Assembly: GCF_016919245.1 (NCBI RefSeq)
Contig: NZ_JAFEJA010000002.1
Location: 1,490,501 to 1,554,500 of the forward strand
Direction: 5' to 3'
DNA: 64,000 nt
DNA from: Streptomyces zhihengii
Lineage (GTDB): Bacteria; Actinomycetota; Actinomycetes; Streptomycetales; Streptomycetaceae
Below are positions 26,261 through 34,889 of this stretch, piece by piece; the first letter of the stretch is position 1; each line of letters begins with the position of its first letter. The notes under the pieces are model-generated. The model was not told the DNA's origin. It was given only the letters and a program-made list of their open reading frames with translations, and did not search any database. The position numbers were made by a program, and so were the translations under genes.

Positions 26261-26845
26261 TCAGCGCGGCGGCCCGGCGGGTCGGTCCCCGGCCGAGGGC
26301 GCGTCCATGCGGGCCAGCCAGCTCGTGAGCAGGGTCTCCAGACCGGCGGACTCGTCCGCGGTCAGCAGGTCCAGCAGACGGCGCTCGTTGCGCATGTGGT
26401 CGGCGAACGCCCGGTCGACGAGGTCGAGCCCGGGGCGGGTGAGGGCGACGATCCGGGCCCGCTGGTCGTCGCCGGAGCGGCGGCGGGTGACGAGCCCGGC
26501 GCGCTCCAGGCGGTCGATCCGCTTGGTCATCGCCCCGGTGGTGACCATGGTGTGCGCGGCGAGTTCGCCCGGCGCCCGCTCGAAGGGCTCCCCGGCGCGG
26601 CGCAGCGCGCACAGCACGTCGAACTCGCCCTCGCCGAGGCCGTAGCGGTCGTAGACGATCCGCAGCTCCGCGGTGAGCCGGCCGGCGAGCCGGTGCAGCC
26701 GGCCGATGACCGCCTGGGGGGAGACGTCGACGTCGGGGCGTTCCCGGCGCCATTCGGCCTGGATGCGGGCGACGCGGTCGTCGGGGTGCGAGTCGGGGTG
26801 CGGGCCGGGGTGCGGGTCGGAGTGCGAGGAGTCCCTGGAGTCCAT
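26261..26845 (-). CDS. MarR-family regulator
   Basis: This 194-residue winged-helix regulator has a His/Pro-rich N-terminal extension (about 20 residues). The core contains GEGEFDVLCALRRAG, LAAHTMVTTGAMTKRIDRLE (recognition helix, near 98-117) and the wing RRSGDDQRARIVALT. It is divergent from an EamA exporter with only 39 bp between starts, and two palindromes fill that space. It should repress both genes. It probably has a leaderless or very short leader mRNA. Confidence 0.88.
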   Translation of the reverse strand: MDSRDSSHSDPHPGPHPDSHPDDRVARIQAEWRRERPDVDVSPQAVIGRLHRLAGRLTAELRIVYDRYGLGEGEFDVLCALRRAGEPFERAPGELAAHTMVTTGAMTKRIDRLERAGLVTRRRSGDDQRARIVALTRPGLDLVDRAFADHMRNERRLLDLLTADESAGLETLLTSWLARMDAPSAGDRPAGPPR

Positions 26846-26858
26846 GGGGCGAGTCTAT

Positions 26859-26891
26859 CTTCCGTGGAAGCTATATTGTCTTCCATGGAAG
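26859..26891. promoter_or_regulatory. Twin MarR operators and leaderless divergent promoters
   Basis: Two 12-bp sites, CTTCCGTGGAAG (26859-26870) and the perfect palindrome CTTCCATGGAAG (26880-26891), are spaced 21 bp centre to centre, so they lie on the same DNA face. Between them TATATT (26872-26877) forms a -10 whose transcript would start at or near the EamA ATG (26885), which itself lies within the second palindrome. Confidence 0.7.
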
Positions 26892-27862
26892 GTAATCTGC
26901 GGTGGATGGCCCTGACCGCCGTCGCGCCGGTGGCCTGGGGCACCAACTACTACGTCACCCACGCGTACCTGCCCCCGGAGCACCCCCTCTACGGCGCGGT
27001 CCTGCGGGCCCTGCCGGCCGGCCTCCTCCTGCTGTGCCTGTGCCGGCGCCGGCCCCACGGCGCCTGGTGGTGGCGCTCCGCGGTGCTCGGGCTGCTCAAT
27101 GTGAGCGTCTTCTTCGTCCTCGTCTACGCCGCGTCCCAGCTGCTCCCGACCAGCGTCGCGGCCACGGTGATGGCCGCGGCGCCGCTGACGATGATGCTCA
27201 TGGCCTGGGCCCTGGTGTCCGAACGCCCGGGCGCCGCGCATCTCGCCGGTGCCGCGATCGGGCTCGGCGGGGTGTGCCTCATGGTGCTCACCGGGGACGG
27301 GGGCGTGAGCGTGCCCGGCGTCCTCGCCTCGGCGGCGGCCATGGTGGTCTCCTCGTGCGGCTACATCCTCGCCAAGCGGTGGAGCACGGGCGCCGACGTC
27401 CTCTCGTCGACCGCGTGGCAGCTCACCGCGGGCGGCCTGATCCTGCTGCCCGTCGCCGCCGCGGTGGAGGGGCCGCCGCCCGCCCTGCCGGCGTCCGCGC
27501 TGCTGGCGTTCGGCTATGTCGCCCTGGTGGCCACGGCGCTCGCCTTCGCCGCCTGGTTCGCCGGGCTGCGGCGTCTGCCGGCCGGCACCGTCGGGCTCGT
27601 CGGCCTGCTCAACCCCGTCACGGGCGTGCTGCTCGGCACGCTGGTGGCGGGGGAGACGCTGGCGCTCCAGCAGGCGGGCGGCCTGGCCCTCGTGCTGCTC
27701 GGGGTCGTCCTCGGCCGGCCCGCCCGGCGTCCGCACGGCCCGGCCGGGCACGGGCCGCGGGACGTCAGCGGCGCGGCTCCCACCGGAACAGGCGCGAGGC
27801 CAGCGCGGCGGCGACGACGACCCAGGCGAGCGTGGGGGCCAGCAGGACCAGGGAGTCTGTGA
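26885..27862 (+). CDS. EamA/DMT-family exporter
   Basis: This 325-residue drug/metabolite transporter has ten membrane helices in two EamA repeats. It begins APVAWGTNYYVTHAYLPPEHP and contains LPTSVAATVMAAAPL and a second-repeat GLVGLLNPVTGVLLGTLVAGE, as in RhtA/YddG-like exporters. The final ~40 residues (after about 285) are Arg/Pro-rich and overlap the converging ABC permease gene by 98 bp; the functional protein probably needs only the first ~280 residues. It is controlled by the divergent MarR through palindromes around its own start codon. Confidence 0.85.
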   Translation: MEGNLRWMALTAVAPVAWGTNYYVTHAYLPPEHPLYGAVLRALPAGLLLLCLCRRRPHGAWWWRSAVLGLLNVSVFFVLVYAASQLLPTSVAATVMAAAPLTMMLMAWALVSERPGAAHLAGAAIGLGGVCLMVLTGDGGVSVPGVLASAAAMVVSSCGYILAKRWSTGADVLSSTAWQLTAGGLILLPVAAAVEGPPPALPASALLAFGYVALVATALAFAAWFAGLRRLPAGTVGLVGLLNPVTGVLLGTLVAGETLALQQAGGLALVLLGVVLGRPARRPHGPAGHGPRDVSGAAPTGTGARPARRRRRPRRAWGPAGPGSL

Positions 27863-28484
27863 CGGCGGCGCCGCCCTCCCAGGCGTCGACCACCAGCTCC
27901 GTGGCCGCGCCGCCGGGCAGCAGCCGCTTGAGCAGGGTGAGCTCCTCGGTACCGGTGATCCCCACCCAGGTCGCCACCGCGATGGTGCCGATGCTCACGG
28001 GCAGCGTCGTCACCTGGGCGTGCTCGGGGGAGTTGGTCAGCCCGGCCGTGGCCAGCCCGAGACCGAGCATCATCGCCACGGTCGCGACGATCGCCGCCAC
28101 CAGCAGCGGGACCTGGGCCGGGCCGCCGGTGACCGCCGACAGCACCACGAGGATCACGGTCACCTGGAGCAGCGCGAGGACGGTCACCGGCAGCATCAGC
28201 CCCAGCAGGATGGTGGCGTCACCCGCCGGCGTGGAGCGCAGCCGCTTCAGGAAGAGGGTCTGGCGGCGCGAGGCCAGCGTGGTCACCGTCGTGGTGTAGA
28301 GCCCGAACGCGCCCACGGTGCACACCACCACCGCCGCGATGTAGCCGAGGCCGGCGAGGTCCTCGAAGACCTCGTGCCGGTAGACGAAGAACGCGCACGG
28401 CACCACGGGGATGAGGAAGCCGGCCAGCAGTACCGACCGGTTCCGGAAGATCTGGATCAGTTCGCTGAGCGCGATGGCGAGCAT
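27765..28484 (-). CDS. ABC-2-type transporter permease
   Basis: This 239-residue membrane protein has about six helices. The cytoplasmic N-terminus LSELIQIFRNRSVLLAGF is typical of ABC-2 permeases of the DrrB/YadH/NatB kind. GAATELVVDAWEGG lies before the last helix. The ATG at 28484 has AAAGGGG upstream. It follows its ATPase with a 65-bp gap, and together they form a two-component exporter divergent from a DesK/DesR-like system. Confidence 0.82.
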   Translation of the reverse strand: MLAIALSELIQIFRNRSVLLAGFLIPVVPCAFFVYRHEVFEDLAGLGYIAAVVVCTVGAFGLYTTTVTTLASRRQTLFLKRLRSTPAGDATILLGLMLPVTVLALLQVTVILVVLSAVTGGPAQVPLLVAAIVATVAMMLGLGLATAGLTNSPEHAQVTTLPVSIGTIAVATWVGITGTEELTLLKRLLPGGAATELVVDAWEGGAAVTDSLVLLAPTLAWVVVAAALASRLFRWEPRR

Positions 28485-28549
28485 GGTGGAGAGCCCCTTT
28501 CGGGGAGACGGGGAGGTCGGGGAGTCGTTTTCCGGGGGCGGGCGGGCGG

Positions 28550-29434
28550 CTACGGGTTGTCGAGGGCACGGAACACGTCGTCGAGCCGGGTCGGCCCCGC
28601 CTCGATCCCCCGCAGTTCCGTGGCGTGGGCGTGCGCCCAGCCCAGCAGGGTGTACAGGTCCGCCTGGAGGTCGAAGGTCTCGACGAGGACCCTGCCGTCG
28701 TCCCGGCGCACGGCCGGCAGCGGAAGCTCCGGCGCGCCGTCCGCGAGGGTGAAGCGGATCGTCGCCGGCAGGGTCCTGGTCAGTTCGTGGACGGTGCCCT
28801 CCTGGTGGAGGGTGCCCCGGTGCATCAGCCCGATGCGGTCCGCGCGCTGCTGGGCCTCCTCCAGGTAGTGGGTGGTGAGCACGACGGTGGAACCGTCCTC
28901 GCGCAGCCGGTCCACCGCGTCCCACAGGGCGTCCCGCGACTGGATGTCCAGACCCGTGGTCGGCTCGTCCAGGAACACCAGCTCCGGCGTGCCGTACACG
29001 GCGGTGGCGAAGTCCAGGCGCCGCTTCTCGCCGCCGGAGAGCTGGGCTGCCCTGGTGCCGGCCTTGTGGGTGAGCCCGGCGACGGCGAGCACCCGCGGCA
29101 CGCTGTCCCGCCGCCGGCTGAGCTCGCCGAACAGCCGGACGGACTCCGCCACCGTCAGATCGGGCGAGAAGCCGCTCTCCTGGAGCATCACGCCCATCCT
29201 GGGCCGGACGGCGGCGCGGTCCCGCGGATCGCGGCCGAAGACGCGCACGGTCCCCGAGGTGGCCCGGCGGTGCCCCTCGACGATCTCCAGGGTCGAGGTC
29301 TTCCCCGCCCCGTTCGTGCCCAGCAGGGCGTAGAGCTCGCCGCGTGCCACCCGGAAGGACACGTCCTTCACGGCGTGGAAGTCGCCGTAGGCGAGATGCA
29401 GGTGTTCGACGTCGATGACCGGTGTGGAGGACAT
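28550..29434 (-). CDS. ABC transporter ATP-binding protein (drug/lipid export type)
   Basis: This 294-residue ATPase has Walker A LGTNGAGKTS, Q-loop VMLQESGFSPDLT, signature LSGGEKRRLD, Walker B LVFLDEPTTGLD and H-loop LTTHYLEEAQQRADRI, plus a ~80-residue C-terminal regulatory extension as in DrrA-like exporters. The start MSSTPVID at 29434 was preferred to the ATG three codons earlier; either is possible. It is the first gene of the operon. Confidence 0.88.
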   Translation of the reverse strand: MSSTPVIDVEHLHLAYGDFHAVKDVSFRVARGELYALLGTNGAGKTSTLEIVEGHRRATSGTVRVFGRDPRDRAAVRPRMGVMLQESGFSPDLTVAESVRLFGELSRRRDSVPRVLAVAGLTHKAGTRAAQLSGGEKRRLDFATAVYGTPELVFLDEPTTGLDIQSRDALWDAVDRLREDGSTVVLTTHYLEEAQQRADRIGLMHRGTLHQEGTVHELTRTLPATIRFTLADGAPELPLPAVRRDDGRVLVETFDLQADLYTLLGWAHAHATELRGIEAGPTRLDDVFRALDNP

Positions 29435-29598
29435 GCGTCCCATTCCACCGGCCGCCGGGCCGGGCCGTCAGTGCGGCCACGTCACCACCGCACCGTGACA
29501 TCCGGCAGGCCCCGGCCATGACACGGTGTCACTGGTCGCGCCCTGGGCCCCGGCCAATACTGGGAGGCAGCATCCGCCGTCCGAGCCCGGAGACCCCC

Positions 29599-29706
29599 AT
29601 GGACACCGCACCACCGCGCATCGCGCGGACGGCCCCCGCGGCCGTTCCACCGCACGGTCCGCGCGGTGCCGCCACCCCCCGCCGCACGGCCGGACGCCGG
29701 CGGTGA
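29599..29706 (+). CDS. Possible 35-codon leader ORF before the sensor kinase
   Basis: An ATG with a good ribosome site (CCGGAGACC) opens a 35-codon frame, rich in Ala, Pro and Arg. Its TGA overlaps the kinase GTG start at 29703 (GTGA). The kinase start itself has no clear ribosome site. This is the layout of a coupling leader peptide. It could be fortuitous; the peptide has no family look. Confidence 0.4.
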   Translation: MDTAPPRIARTAPAAVPPHGPRGAATPRRTAGRRR

Positions 29707-30863
29707 GGCGGACCGGGGACACGGCGCACCCCCCGCCCGAGCACTCCGAGGAGACCCGCGGCCGGCTGCGCAGGCTCAATCTGGTGATGCTGCTCCCGCC
29801 CCTCGCCTTCGCCGGGGCGGCCACGGTGGCGTTCGACGCCGAGAGCTGGACGCAGGCCGCGGTGCTCGGCGCGGGCGTGCTGGCGGCCCTGCTGGCGTTC
29901 GTGCGGTGGGCCTCGGGCCGCCTCTTCGCCGTCGCCGTCCCCTGCCTGGCCGTCACCGCCGCCGTGTGGGTGTACGGCGTGGCCGAGGGCTGCGACACCG
30001 CCTTCTACGGACTGGCCGTCGTCGGCCCCCACGTCGTCTCCCGGCTGCCGCGCCACCGCGGCGCGGCGGCCGTCGCCCTGGTCGGCTTCGTCACCGGGGT
30101 CGGTCTGGCCCGGCTGTGGATCACCCAGGACGACATCCCCGCCGTGCTGATCTCGTACGTGATCATCCCCGCCGGTGTGACCGCCGTGGTGACCGGTCTG
30201 ATGTTCCCCAACCAGCGGTTCTACGGCCTCGTGGCGGAGCTGGAGCAGTCACGCGAACGGGAGGCCGAGCTGGCCGTCATCCGGGAACGCGTCCGCTTCG
30301 CCGGCGACCTCCACGACATCCAGGGGCACACCCTCCATGTCGTCAAGCTGAAGGTCGCCCTGGCCAGGAAGCTGGTCCACACCGACCCCGCCCGGGCGGA
30401 GCGGGAACTGGGCGAGATCCAGGCCCTCGTCGGCGACACCATCGACCGGACCAAGGAACTCGCCCACGCGCAGCGCCGGCTCAACCTCTCCGCCGAACTG
30501 GAGAACGCCAAGAACCTCTTCGAGGCCGCCGGCATCGAGGTGAGCGTCACCCGCGGGCCGTCCGTCGACGCCCGCACCAGCGAGCACCTCGGCCAGGTCC
30601 TCCGCGAGACGACGACCAACATCCTGCGCCACGCACAGGCCGCGACGGTGCGCATCACCCTCTCCGGATCCGGCATCACCATCGTCAACGACGGGGCGCG
30701 CGAAGGGCCGCTCCCCGAGCTCAGGGGGCTGTCCGCCCTGAGGCTGCGCGTGGCGGACGACGGAGGCGAACTGACGGTGGAGCAGAACGACGGATGGTTC
30801 CTGACCGCCGCGGACTTCCCGCGCCCCGGCGGCAGCCCGGCGACGAGGGAGGGCGAGAGATGA
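29703..30863 (+). CDS. DesK-like sensor histidine kinase
   Basis: This 386-residue kinase has five to six N-terminal membrane helices (about 30-180), a coiled linker (LVAELEQSREREAELAVI), and the DesK-type phosphoacceptor segment RFAGDLHDIQGHTLHVVKLK. A HATPase domain follows with TTNILRHAQA. The G-boxes are reduced (VNDGAREG, no clear DxGxG), which is common in the DesK group. Its stop overlaps the response regulator start. With the divergent ABC exporter it resembles membrane-stress or antibiotic-sensing LiaSR/DesKR modules. Confidence 0.88.
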   Translation: MRRTGDTAHPPPEHSEETRGRLRRLNLVMLLPPLAFAGAATVAFDAESWTQAAVLGAGVLAALLAFVRWASGRLFAVAVPCLAVTAAVWVYGVAEGCDTAFYGLAVVGPHVVSRLPRHRGAAAVALVGFVTGVGLARLWITQDDIPAVLISYVIIPAGVTAVVTGLMFPNQRFYGLVAELEQSREREAELAVIRERVRFAGDLHDIQGHTLHVVKLKVALARKLVHTDPARAERELGEIQALVGDTIDRTKELAHAQRRLNLSAELENAKNLFEAAGIEVSVTRGPSVDARTSEHLGQVLRETTTNILRHAQAATVRITLSGSGITIVNDGAREGPLPELRGLSALRLRVADDGGELTVEQNDGWFLTAADFPRPGGSPATREGER

Positions 30864-31462
30864 CCACGGTGGTACTGGCCGACGACGAGGTCCTGCTGCG
30901 CAAGGCGCTGGCGGCGCTGCTCCCCCTGGAAGGGGAGATCACCGTGCTCGCCGAGGCGGCGGACGGCGCGGAGGCCGTCGAGGCCACCCTGCGGCACCGG
31001 CCCGACGTGCTCGTCATCGACCTGGAGATGCCCGGGGTGGACGGTCTCGGCGCCGTCGCGGAGATCCGCCGCGCCCGGCCCGGGCAGGTGATCCTCATGC
31101 TCACGCGCCACGCGCGCCCCGGGGTGCTGCGCAAGGCCCTCAAGCTGGGGGTGCAGGGCTTCGTCAGCAAGGCGGCGGAGCCGGCGCACATCACCTCGGT
31201 CATCGCCGCGCTGCACGAAGGCAAGCGGTGGATCGACCCGGACGTCTCCGCCCGCGCCGTCATCGACGACTGCCCGCTCACCGACCGGGAGACGGACGTG
31301 CTGCGGGTGACCGGCGAGGGCTACTCGGTCGCCGACATCGCCGCCCGGCTACACCTCGCGGAGGGGACGGTGCGCAACTACCTCTCGAACGCCATGCAGA
31401 AGACCCAGACCCGCACCCGCCACGAGGCGGCGCGCTACGCGCGGGAGCACGACTGGCTCTGA
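30860..31462 (+). CDS. DesR/NarL-family response regulator
   Basis: This 200-residue regulator has a receiver with VVLADDEVLLRKAL, phospho-Asp in VLVIDLEMPG and Lys in GFVSKAAEP. The LuxR HTH reads LTDRETDVLRVTGEGYSV to VRNYLSNAMQKTQTRTR, with the QKTQ-x-RTR ending typical of DesR. It is coupled to the kinase by ATGA. The likely target is the divergent ABC-2 exporter. Confidence 0.92.
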   Translation: MTTVVLADDEVLLRKALAALLPLEGEITVLAEAADGAEAVEATLRHRPDVLVIDLEMPGVDGLGAVAEIRRARPGQVILMLTRHARPGVLRKALKLGVQGFVSKAAEPAHITSVIAALHEGKRWIDPDVSARAVIDDCPLTDRETDVLRVTGEGYSVADIAARLHLAEGTVRNYLSNAMQKTQTRTRHEAARYAREHDWL

Positions 31463-31530
31463 CCGCCCGGCCCCCGGGCCGGGGTGCCGCACCCGGTGCG
31501 GGGCGCCACGCGCCGCCTGCCGCGACGGGC

Positions 31531-31547
31531 CGGGGTGTCACACCCCG
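31531..31547. terminator. Small hairpin between convergent genes
   Basis: CGGGGTGTCACACCCCG is a perfect 8-bp-arm dyad spanning the stop codon of the S26 peptidase gene. It lies 69 bp past the response regulator stop. A weaker GC-rich dyad precedes it. Confidence 0.4.
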
Positions 31548-32008
31548 TGGGGGGCGCTCGGCGCCGGCGGCCGCGACGGGCCGGCGGCACGCGGCAGCCG
31601 GCCGATCGTGACGCCGACGACGCTCGCGGCCGGCACCGGACCCCAGACGCGCGAGTCGGTGCTGACCTCCGGGTTGTCGCCGAGCACGACGAGGCGCCCG
31701 TCCGGGACGACGCCCTCGCCGGCCCCCGGCGGCACGGGTTCACCCGCCCGCGCGGCGACGCGCTTGACGAGCAGACCCCCCGGGCCGGCCCCGGGGACGC
31801 GGTCGGCGCGGAGCACCACCACACGGCCGCGGCGCGGGCGCCGTGCGGGGGGCCCGGCCCGCAGCACCAGGACGCGGTCCCCGGGCGCGAGCGCCGGGTA
31901 CATGCTGGCGCCGTGCACCGTCACGACGAGGAGCACGCGCCGGGCCACGGCGAGCAGCACGGCGGCCAGGGCCACGACGGCGGACACGGTGAGGGCGACT
32001 GCGGTCAT
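31538..32008 (-). CDS. S26-family signal peptidase
   Basis: This 156-residue type I signal-peptidase-like protein has an N-terminal membrane anchor (residues 3-30). The catalytic Ser35 lies in VHGASMYPAL, the general base Lys82 in LLVKRVAA, and box E in LGDNPEVSTDSR (109-120), followed by VGVTIGR. It is shorter than housekeeping LepB and resembles cluster-dedicated peptidases. It is the last gene of the Cys-rich-peptide operon, 142 bp after the ABC gene, and an AAGGA ribosome site precedes it. Cleavage of the peptide precursor at the membrane is the likely job (inferred from context). Confidence 0.85.
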   Translation of the reverse strand: MTAVALTVSAVVALAAVLLAVARRVLLVVTVHGASMYPALAPGDRVLVLRAGPPARRPRRGRVVVLRADRVPGAGPGGLLVKRVAARAGEPVPPGAGEGVVPDGRLVVLGDNPEVSTDSRVWGPVPAASVVGVTIGRLPRAAGPSRPPAPSAPHGV

Positions 32009-32150
32009 CGGCGGGCACGTCCTTCGGTGCGGGGGCGGGAGCTGGGGCCGGGGGCAAGCCGGGCCACCGGGTGCGCGTGCGCCCGGCGACGCGGCGCGCG
32101 CGGCGCCGGTGCGTCCGCGCGGAGGCCCGGGAGGCGGCCGGGGCGGCGGG

Positions 32151-34151
32151 TCACCGAGGGGCCCCGGTGCCGGCGGCCGCGGGCGGCTGCCCGCCGTGTG
32201 CGGGCGCGCCCGCACCGTCCCCGTCCCGGTGGTCCGGTCCGGTGCCCGTGTCGCCGCCCGGCCGGGTGACGCCGCCCGGATCCGGAACGGACCCCGTCGG
32301 AGGATCCGGAACCGGGCCCGCCGGCGCGTACCCCGCCGACTGGAGGCGGAACAGCCCCGCGTAGGTCCCGTCGAGGGCGAGCAGTTCCTCGTGCGTCCCG
32401 CTCTCCGTGACGCGGCCCCCGCCGAGGACCACGATGCGGTCGGCGTCCCGGACGGTGCTGAGCCGGTGCGAGATGACCAGCACCGTCGCATCGGCGCGCA
32501 GCGTGCGCAGACTGTCGTGGATCTCCTGCTCGGCGGCGGCGTCCAGACCGGAACTCGGCTCGTCGAGGATCATCAGGTCGGCGTCGCGGCGCATGAACGC
32601 GCGGGCCACGGCCACCCGCTGCCACTCGCCGCCGGAGAGCAGCTCGCCGACGGCCGCCCCGGCGGACCCCGCGGAGGCGAAGATCCGGCTGAGCAGCGTC
32701 CCGTACCCCTGCCCGAGACGGGAGAGCCGAGGATGCACCCCGGCCGCCACGGCGGCGCCGGTCACGAGGTCCTCGCGCCCGATCTCCGCCACGCGGCCGA
32801 TGCCGATGTTCTCGCCCGCCGTCAGGTCGTACCGCCCGTAGTCCTGGAACACCGCGGCGACGCGCTCGCGCAGTTCGGCCGGGTCGAAGTCGCGCAGGTC
32901 CGTGCCGTCCCACAGGATCCGGCCGCGCGTGGGTTCGTAGAGCCGGCACAGCAGCTTCACCAGGGTGCTCTTGCCGGTGCCGTTGACGCCGACGAGCGCC
33001 GTCACCCCGCCCGTCTCCAGGCTGAGATCGACGCCGCGCAGGATCCACGGCGAGTCCGGCGTGTAGCGGAACCACACGTCGCGCAGCTCGACGCGCCCCG
33101 CGAGGCCCGGCACGGGGCGCGGCGCCTCGGCGAGCGCCAGGTCCGGCGGCACGTCGCGGAGGGTGCGGAAGAAGGTGAAGGTCAGGGCCGCCTGGTACGC
33201 CGTGGACGCGGTGGAGGCGAGCTGGGCCACCCCGCGCTGGATCCCGGCGGTGGCGGTGACGAAGACCGACAGGTCGCCGACGGTCAGCTCGCCCCGGTCC
33301 GCGGCGCGCACCGCCCACAGCAGGCCGGCGGCGAAGACGGCCGCGCCGAGCAGCAGGTCGGGCACCCGCTCGCGCAGAGCCCGCAGATCGGTGCCGCGTT
33401 CGGCGCGCACGACGGTGCGCAGTTCGGCCGCCGCCCGGTCGGTGAAGTACCGCTGGAGGCCGAAGAGCCGGACCTCCTTCAGGGTGTCGGTGTCCGACAG
33501 GAGGCTGCCGTAGAACATCTCGCGGCGGCTGTTGCCCATCGTGTCGCGCAGCACCTCGGCACGACGGCGGCCGGCCGCGAGCTGGGTGCGCAGCGCGGGC
33601 ACCGCCAGCAGCAGGGTGACGACGCCGAGCACGGGGTTGATCACGAAGACGGTGATCAGGAACCCGGCGAGCAGCACCGCGGCCTGGAGGCCGCTGACGA
33701 CCGAACCGACCAGCAGATCGGGCGCGTTGCCGGCCGCCTGCTGCGCGAGACGCAGCCGGTCCTGGAACGCGGGGTCCTCGAAGTGCCGCATGCCGGGCAG
33801 CCGGTTGACCGCGTCCAGCATCTCCTCCTGCACCCGCACGCGCAGCGCCCGGGTGCTCTCGCCGCGCAGGAACTCCCCGGCGGGGGTGGTGAGCGAGATG
33901 CCGAGCGTCGCCGCCACGAGCAGCAGCGCGACGGGCGCCAGCGCACCGCCGCCGGGCGTGGTGAGCCGGTCCAGGAGGCTGCTCACCAGCAGGGCGGCCG
34001 CCGTGGGGAGCAGCCCCGCGACGACGCTGACGGCGACGTACGCCGCGACCACCGCCGGTCCCGCCCGCCAGGCGAGGGCGAAGGCGGCGGCGGCGGAACG
34101 CACGGCTTCACGGGCCTGGCGGCGCGTGCCGTCGCCCTGCGCGGTGTCCAC
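32151..34151 (-). CDS. ABC exporter, fused permease-ATPase
   Basis: This 666-residue half-transporter has six membrane helices in residues ~25-310 and an ATPase domain from ~352. It shows Walker A GVNGTGKST (388-396), LSGGEWQR signature (505-512), Walker B LMILDEPSSGLD and His562. There is no N-terminal C39 peptidase, so any leader must be cut by another enzyme; the S26 peptidase next in the operon fits. The last ~55 residues are a Pro/Gly/Asp-rich tail. The GTG start is 8 bp after the thioredoxin-like gene. Subfamily resembles bacteriocin/peptide exporters. Confidence 0.88.
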   Translation of the reverse strand: MDTAQGDGTRRQAREAVRSAAAAFALAWRAGPAVVAAYVAVSVVAGLLPTAAALLVSSLLDRLTTPGGGALAPVALLLVAATLGISLTTPAGEFLRGESTRALRVRVQEEMLDAVNRLPGMRHFEDPAFQDRLRLAQQAAGNAPDLLVGSVVSGLQAAVLLAGFLITVFVINPVLGVVTLLLAVPALRTQLAAGRRRAEVLRDTMGNSRREMFYGSLLSDTDTLKEVRLFGLQRYFTDRAAAELRTVVRAERGTDLRALRERVPDLLLGAAVFAAGLLWAVRAADRGELTVGDLSVFVTATAGIQRGVAQLASTASTAYQAALTFTFFRTLRDVPPDLALAEAPRPVPGLAGRVELRDVWFRYTPDSPWILRGVDLSLETGGVTALVGVNGTGKSTLVKLLCRLYEPTRGRILWDGTDLRDFDPAELRERVAAVFQDYGRYDLTAGENIGIGRVAEIGREDLVTGAAVAAGVHPRLSRLGQGYGTLLSRIFASAGSAGAAVGELLSGGEWQRVAVARAFMRRDADLMILDEPSSGLDAAAEQEIHDSLRTLRADATVLVISHRLSTVRDADRIVVLGGGRVTESGTHEELLALDGTYAGLFRLQSAGYAPAGPVPDPPTGSVPDPGGVTRPGGDTGTGPDHRDGDGAGAPAHGGQPPAAAGTGAPR

Positions 34152-34159
34152 GGCCGCGC

Positions 34160-34762
34160 TCAGACCGTCTGCGGCGCGGGCAGTGCGCCGGAGCCGGTGA
34201 ACAGCTCGGTCGCCGACTCCCGGTTGGCGATCCGCCCGTCCGCCCCGATCTCGACATAGCTGGGCCAGCGGACGATCCCGAAGGCCTCCGATGCCAGGAT
34301 GACGCCGGGCCGCAGCGTCGGGTCGTTCGCGTCGTCGGCCTCGACCACGACCCGTGCGACGGGGGAGAGGAGTTCCACGAGCTCGTCGGCGACCGGCCCG
34401 GCTCCCTTGACGACGGCGACGACATGGTCGCGTCCGCCGGGGACGGTGGCCGCGATCCGGGCGAAGCCCGGGGCCTGCTCGCGGCAGGGCCGGCAGGTCG
34501 TGGAGAAGAAGCCGACGGCGGCGGGCCCGGTCAGGTCGGTGTCGCCGATCGGGCCGTCCTGGCGGGTGGTCACCCGGAAGGCGGGCACGGGGGATCCGTC
34601 GCTCAGGCGGTTCTCCGGCACGGTGACGGCCGCGTCCCCCGCGGGTCCGCCGTGACCGTGCCCGCCGTCGGCGATGCGGCGGGCGAGCGCCAGGAGCAGC
34701 AGCAGGTTGAGCACGCCGATGACGGCGTTGACGCAGACGACGACGGTGGTGGTGACGGACAA
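34160..34762 (-). CDS. MauD-like membrane-anchored thioredoxin/redoxin
   Basis: This 200-residue protein has an N-terminal membrane anchor (about 5-28) and then an extracytoplasmic redoxin domain. It carries GFFSTTCRPCREQAPGF (CxxC at Cys90/Cys93) and a cis-Pro in RWPSYVEI (Pro167). The architecture matches MauD/TlpA-type thiol-disulfide proteins. In methylamine utilisation operons, MauD and MauE are needed to form the many disulfides of the MauA light chain. Here a MauE-like gene and a Cys8 peptide lie just upstream, so disulfide formation or shuffling in that peptide is the likely role. Confidence 0.82.
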   Translation of the reverse strand: MSVTTTVVVCVNAVIGVLNLLLLLALARRIADGGHGHGGPAGDAAVTVPENRLSDGSPVPAFRVTTRQDGPIGDTDLTGPAAVGFFSTTCRPCREQAPGFARIAATVPGGRDHVVAVVKGAGPVADELVELLSPVARVVVEADDANDPTLRPGVILASEAFGIVRWPSYVEIGADGRIANRESATELFTGSGALPAPQTV

Positions 34763-34889
34763 CGGTGCCTCACTTCCGTGCGCTTGACGGTGGCCGGACG
34801 GCCACCGGCCGGACCGTGGTCGGTGCCGGTTCTCGGAGGGTGGGGTGCGGGCCCGCGCGCACGGCGCGCGCGGTGCCGCCCGGCCCCGG

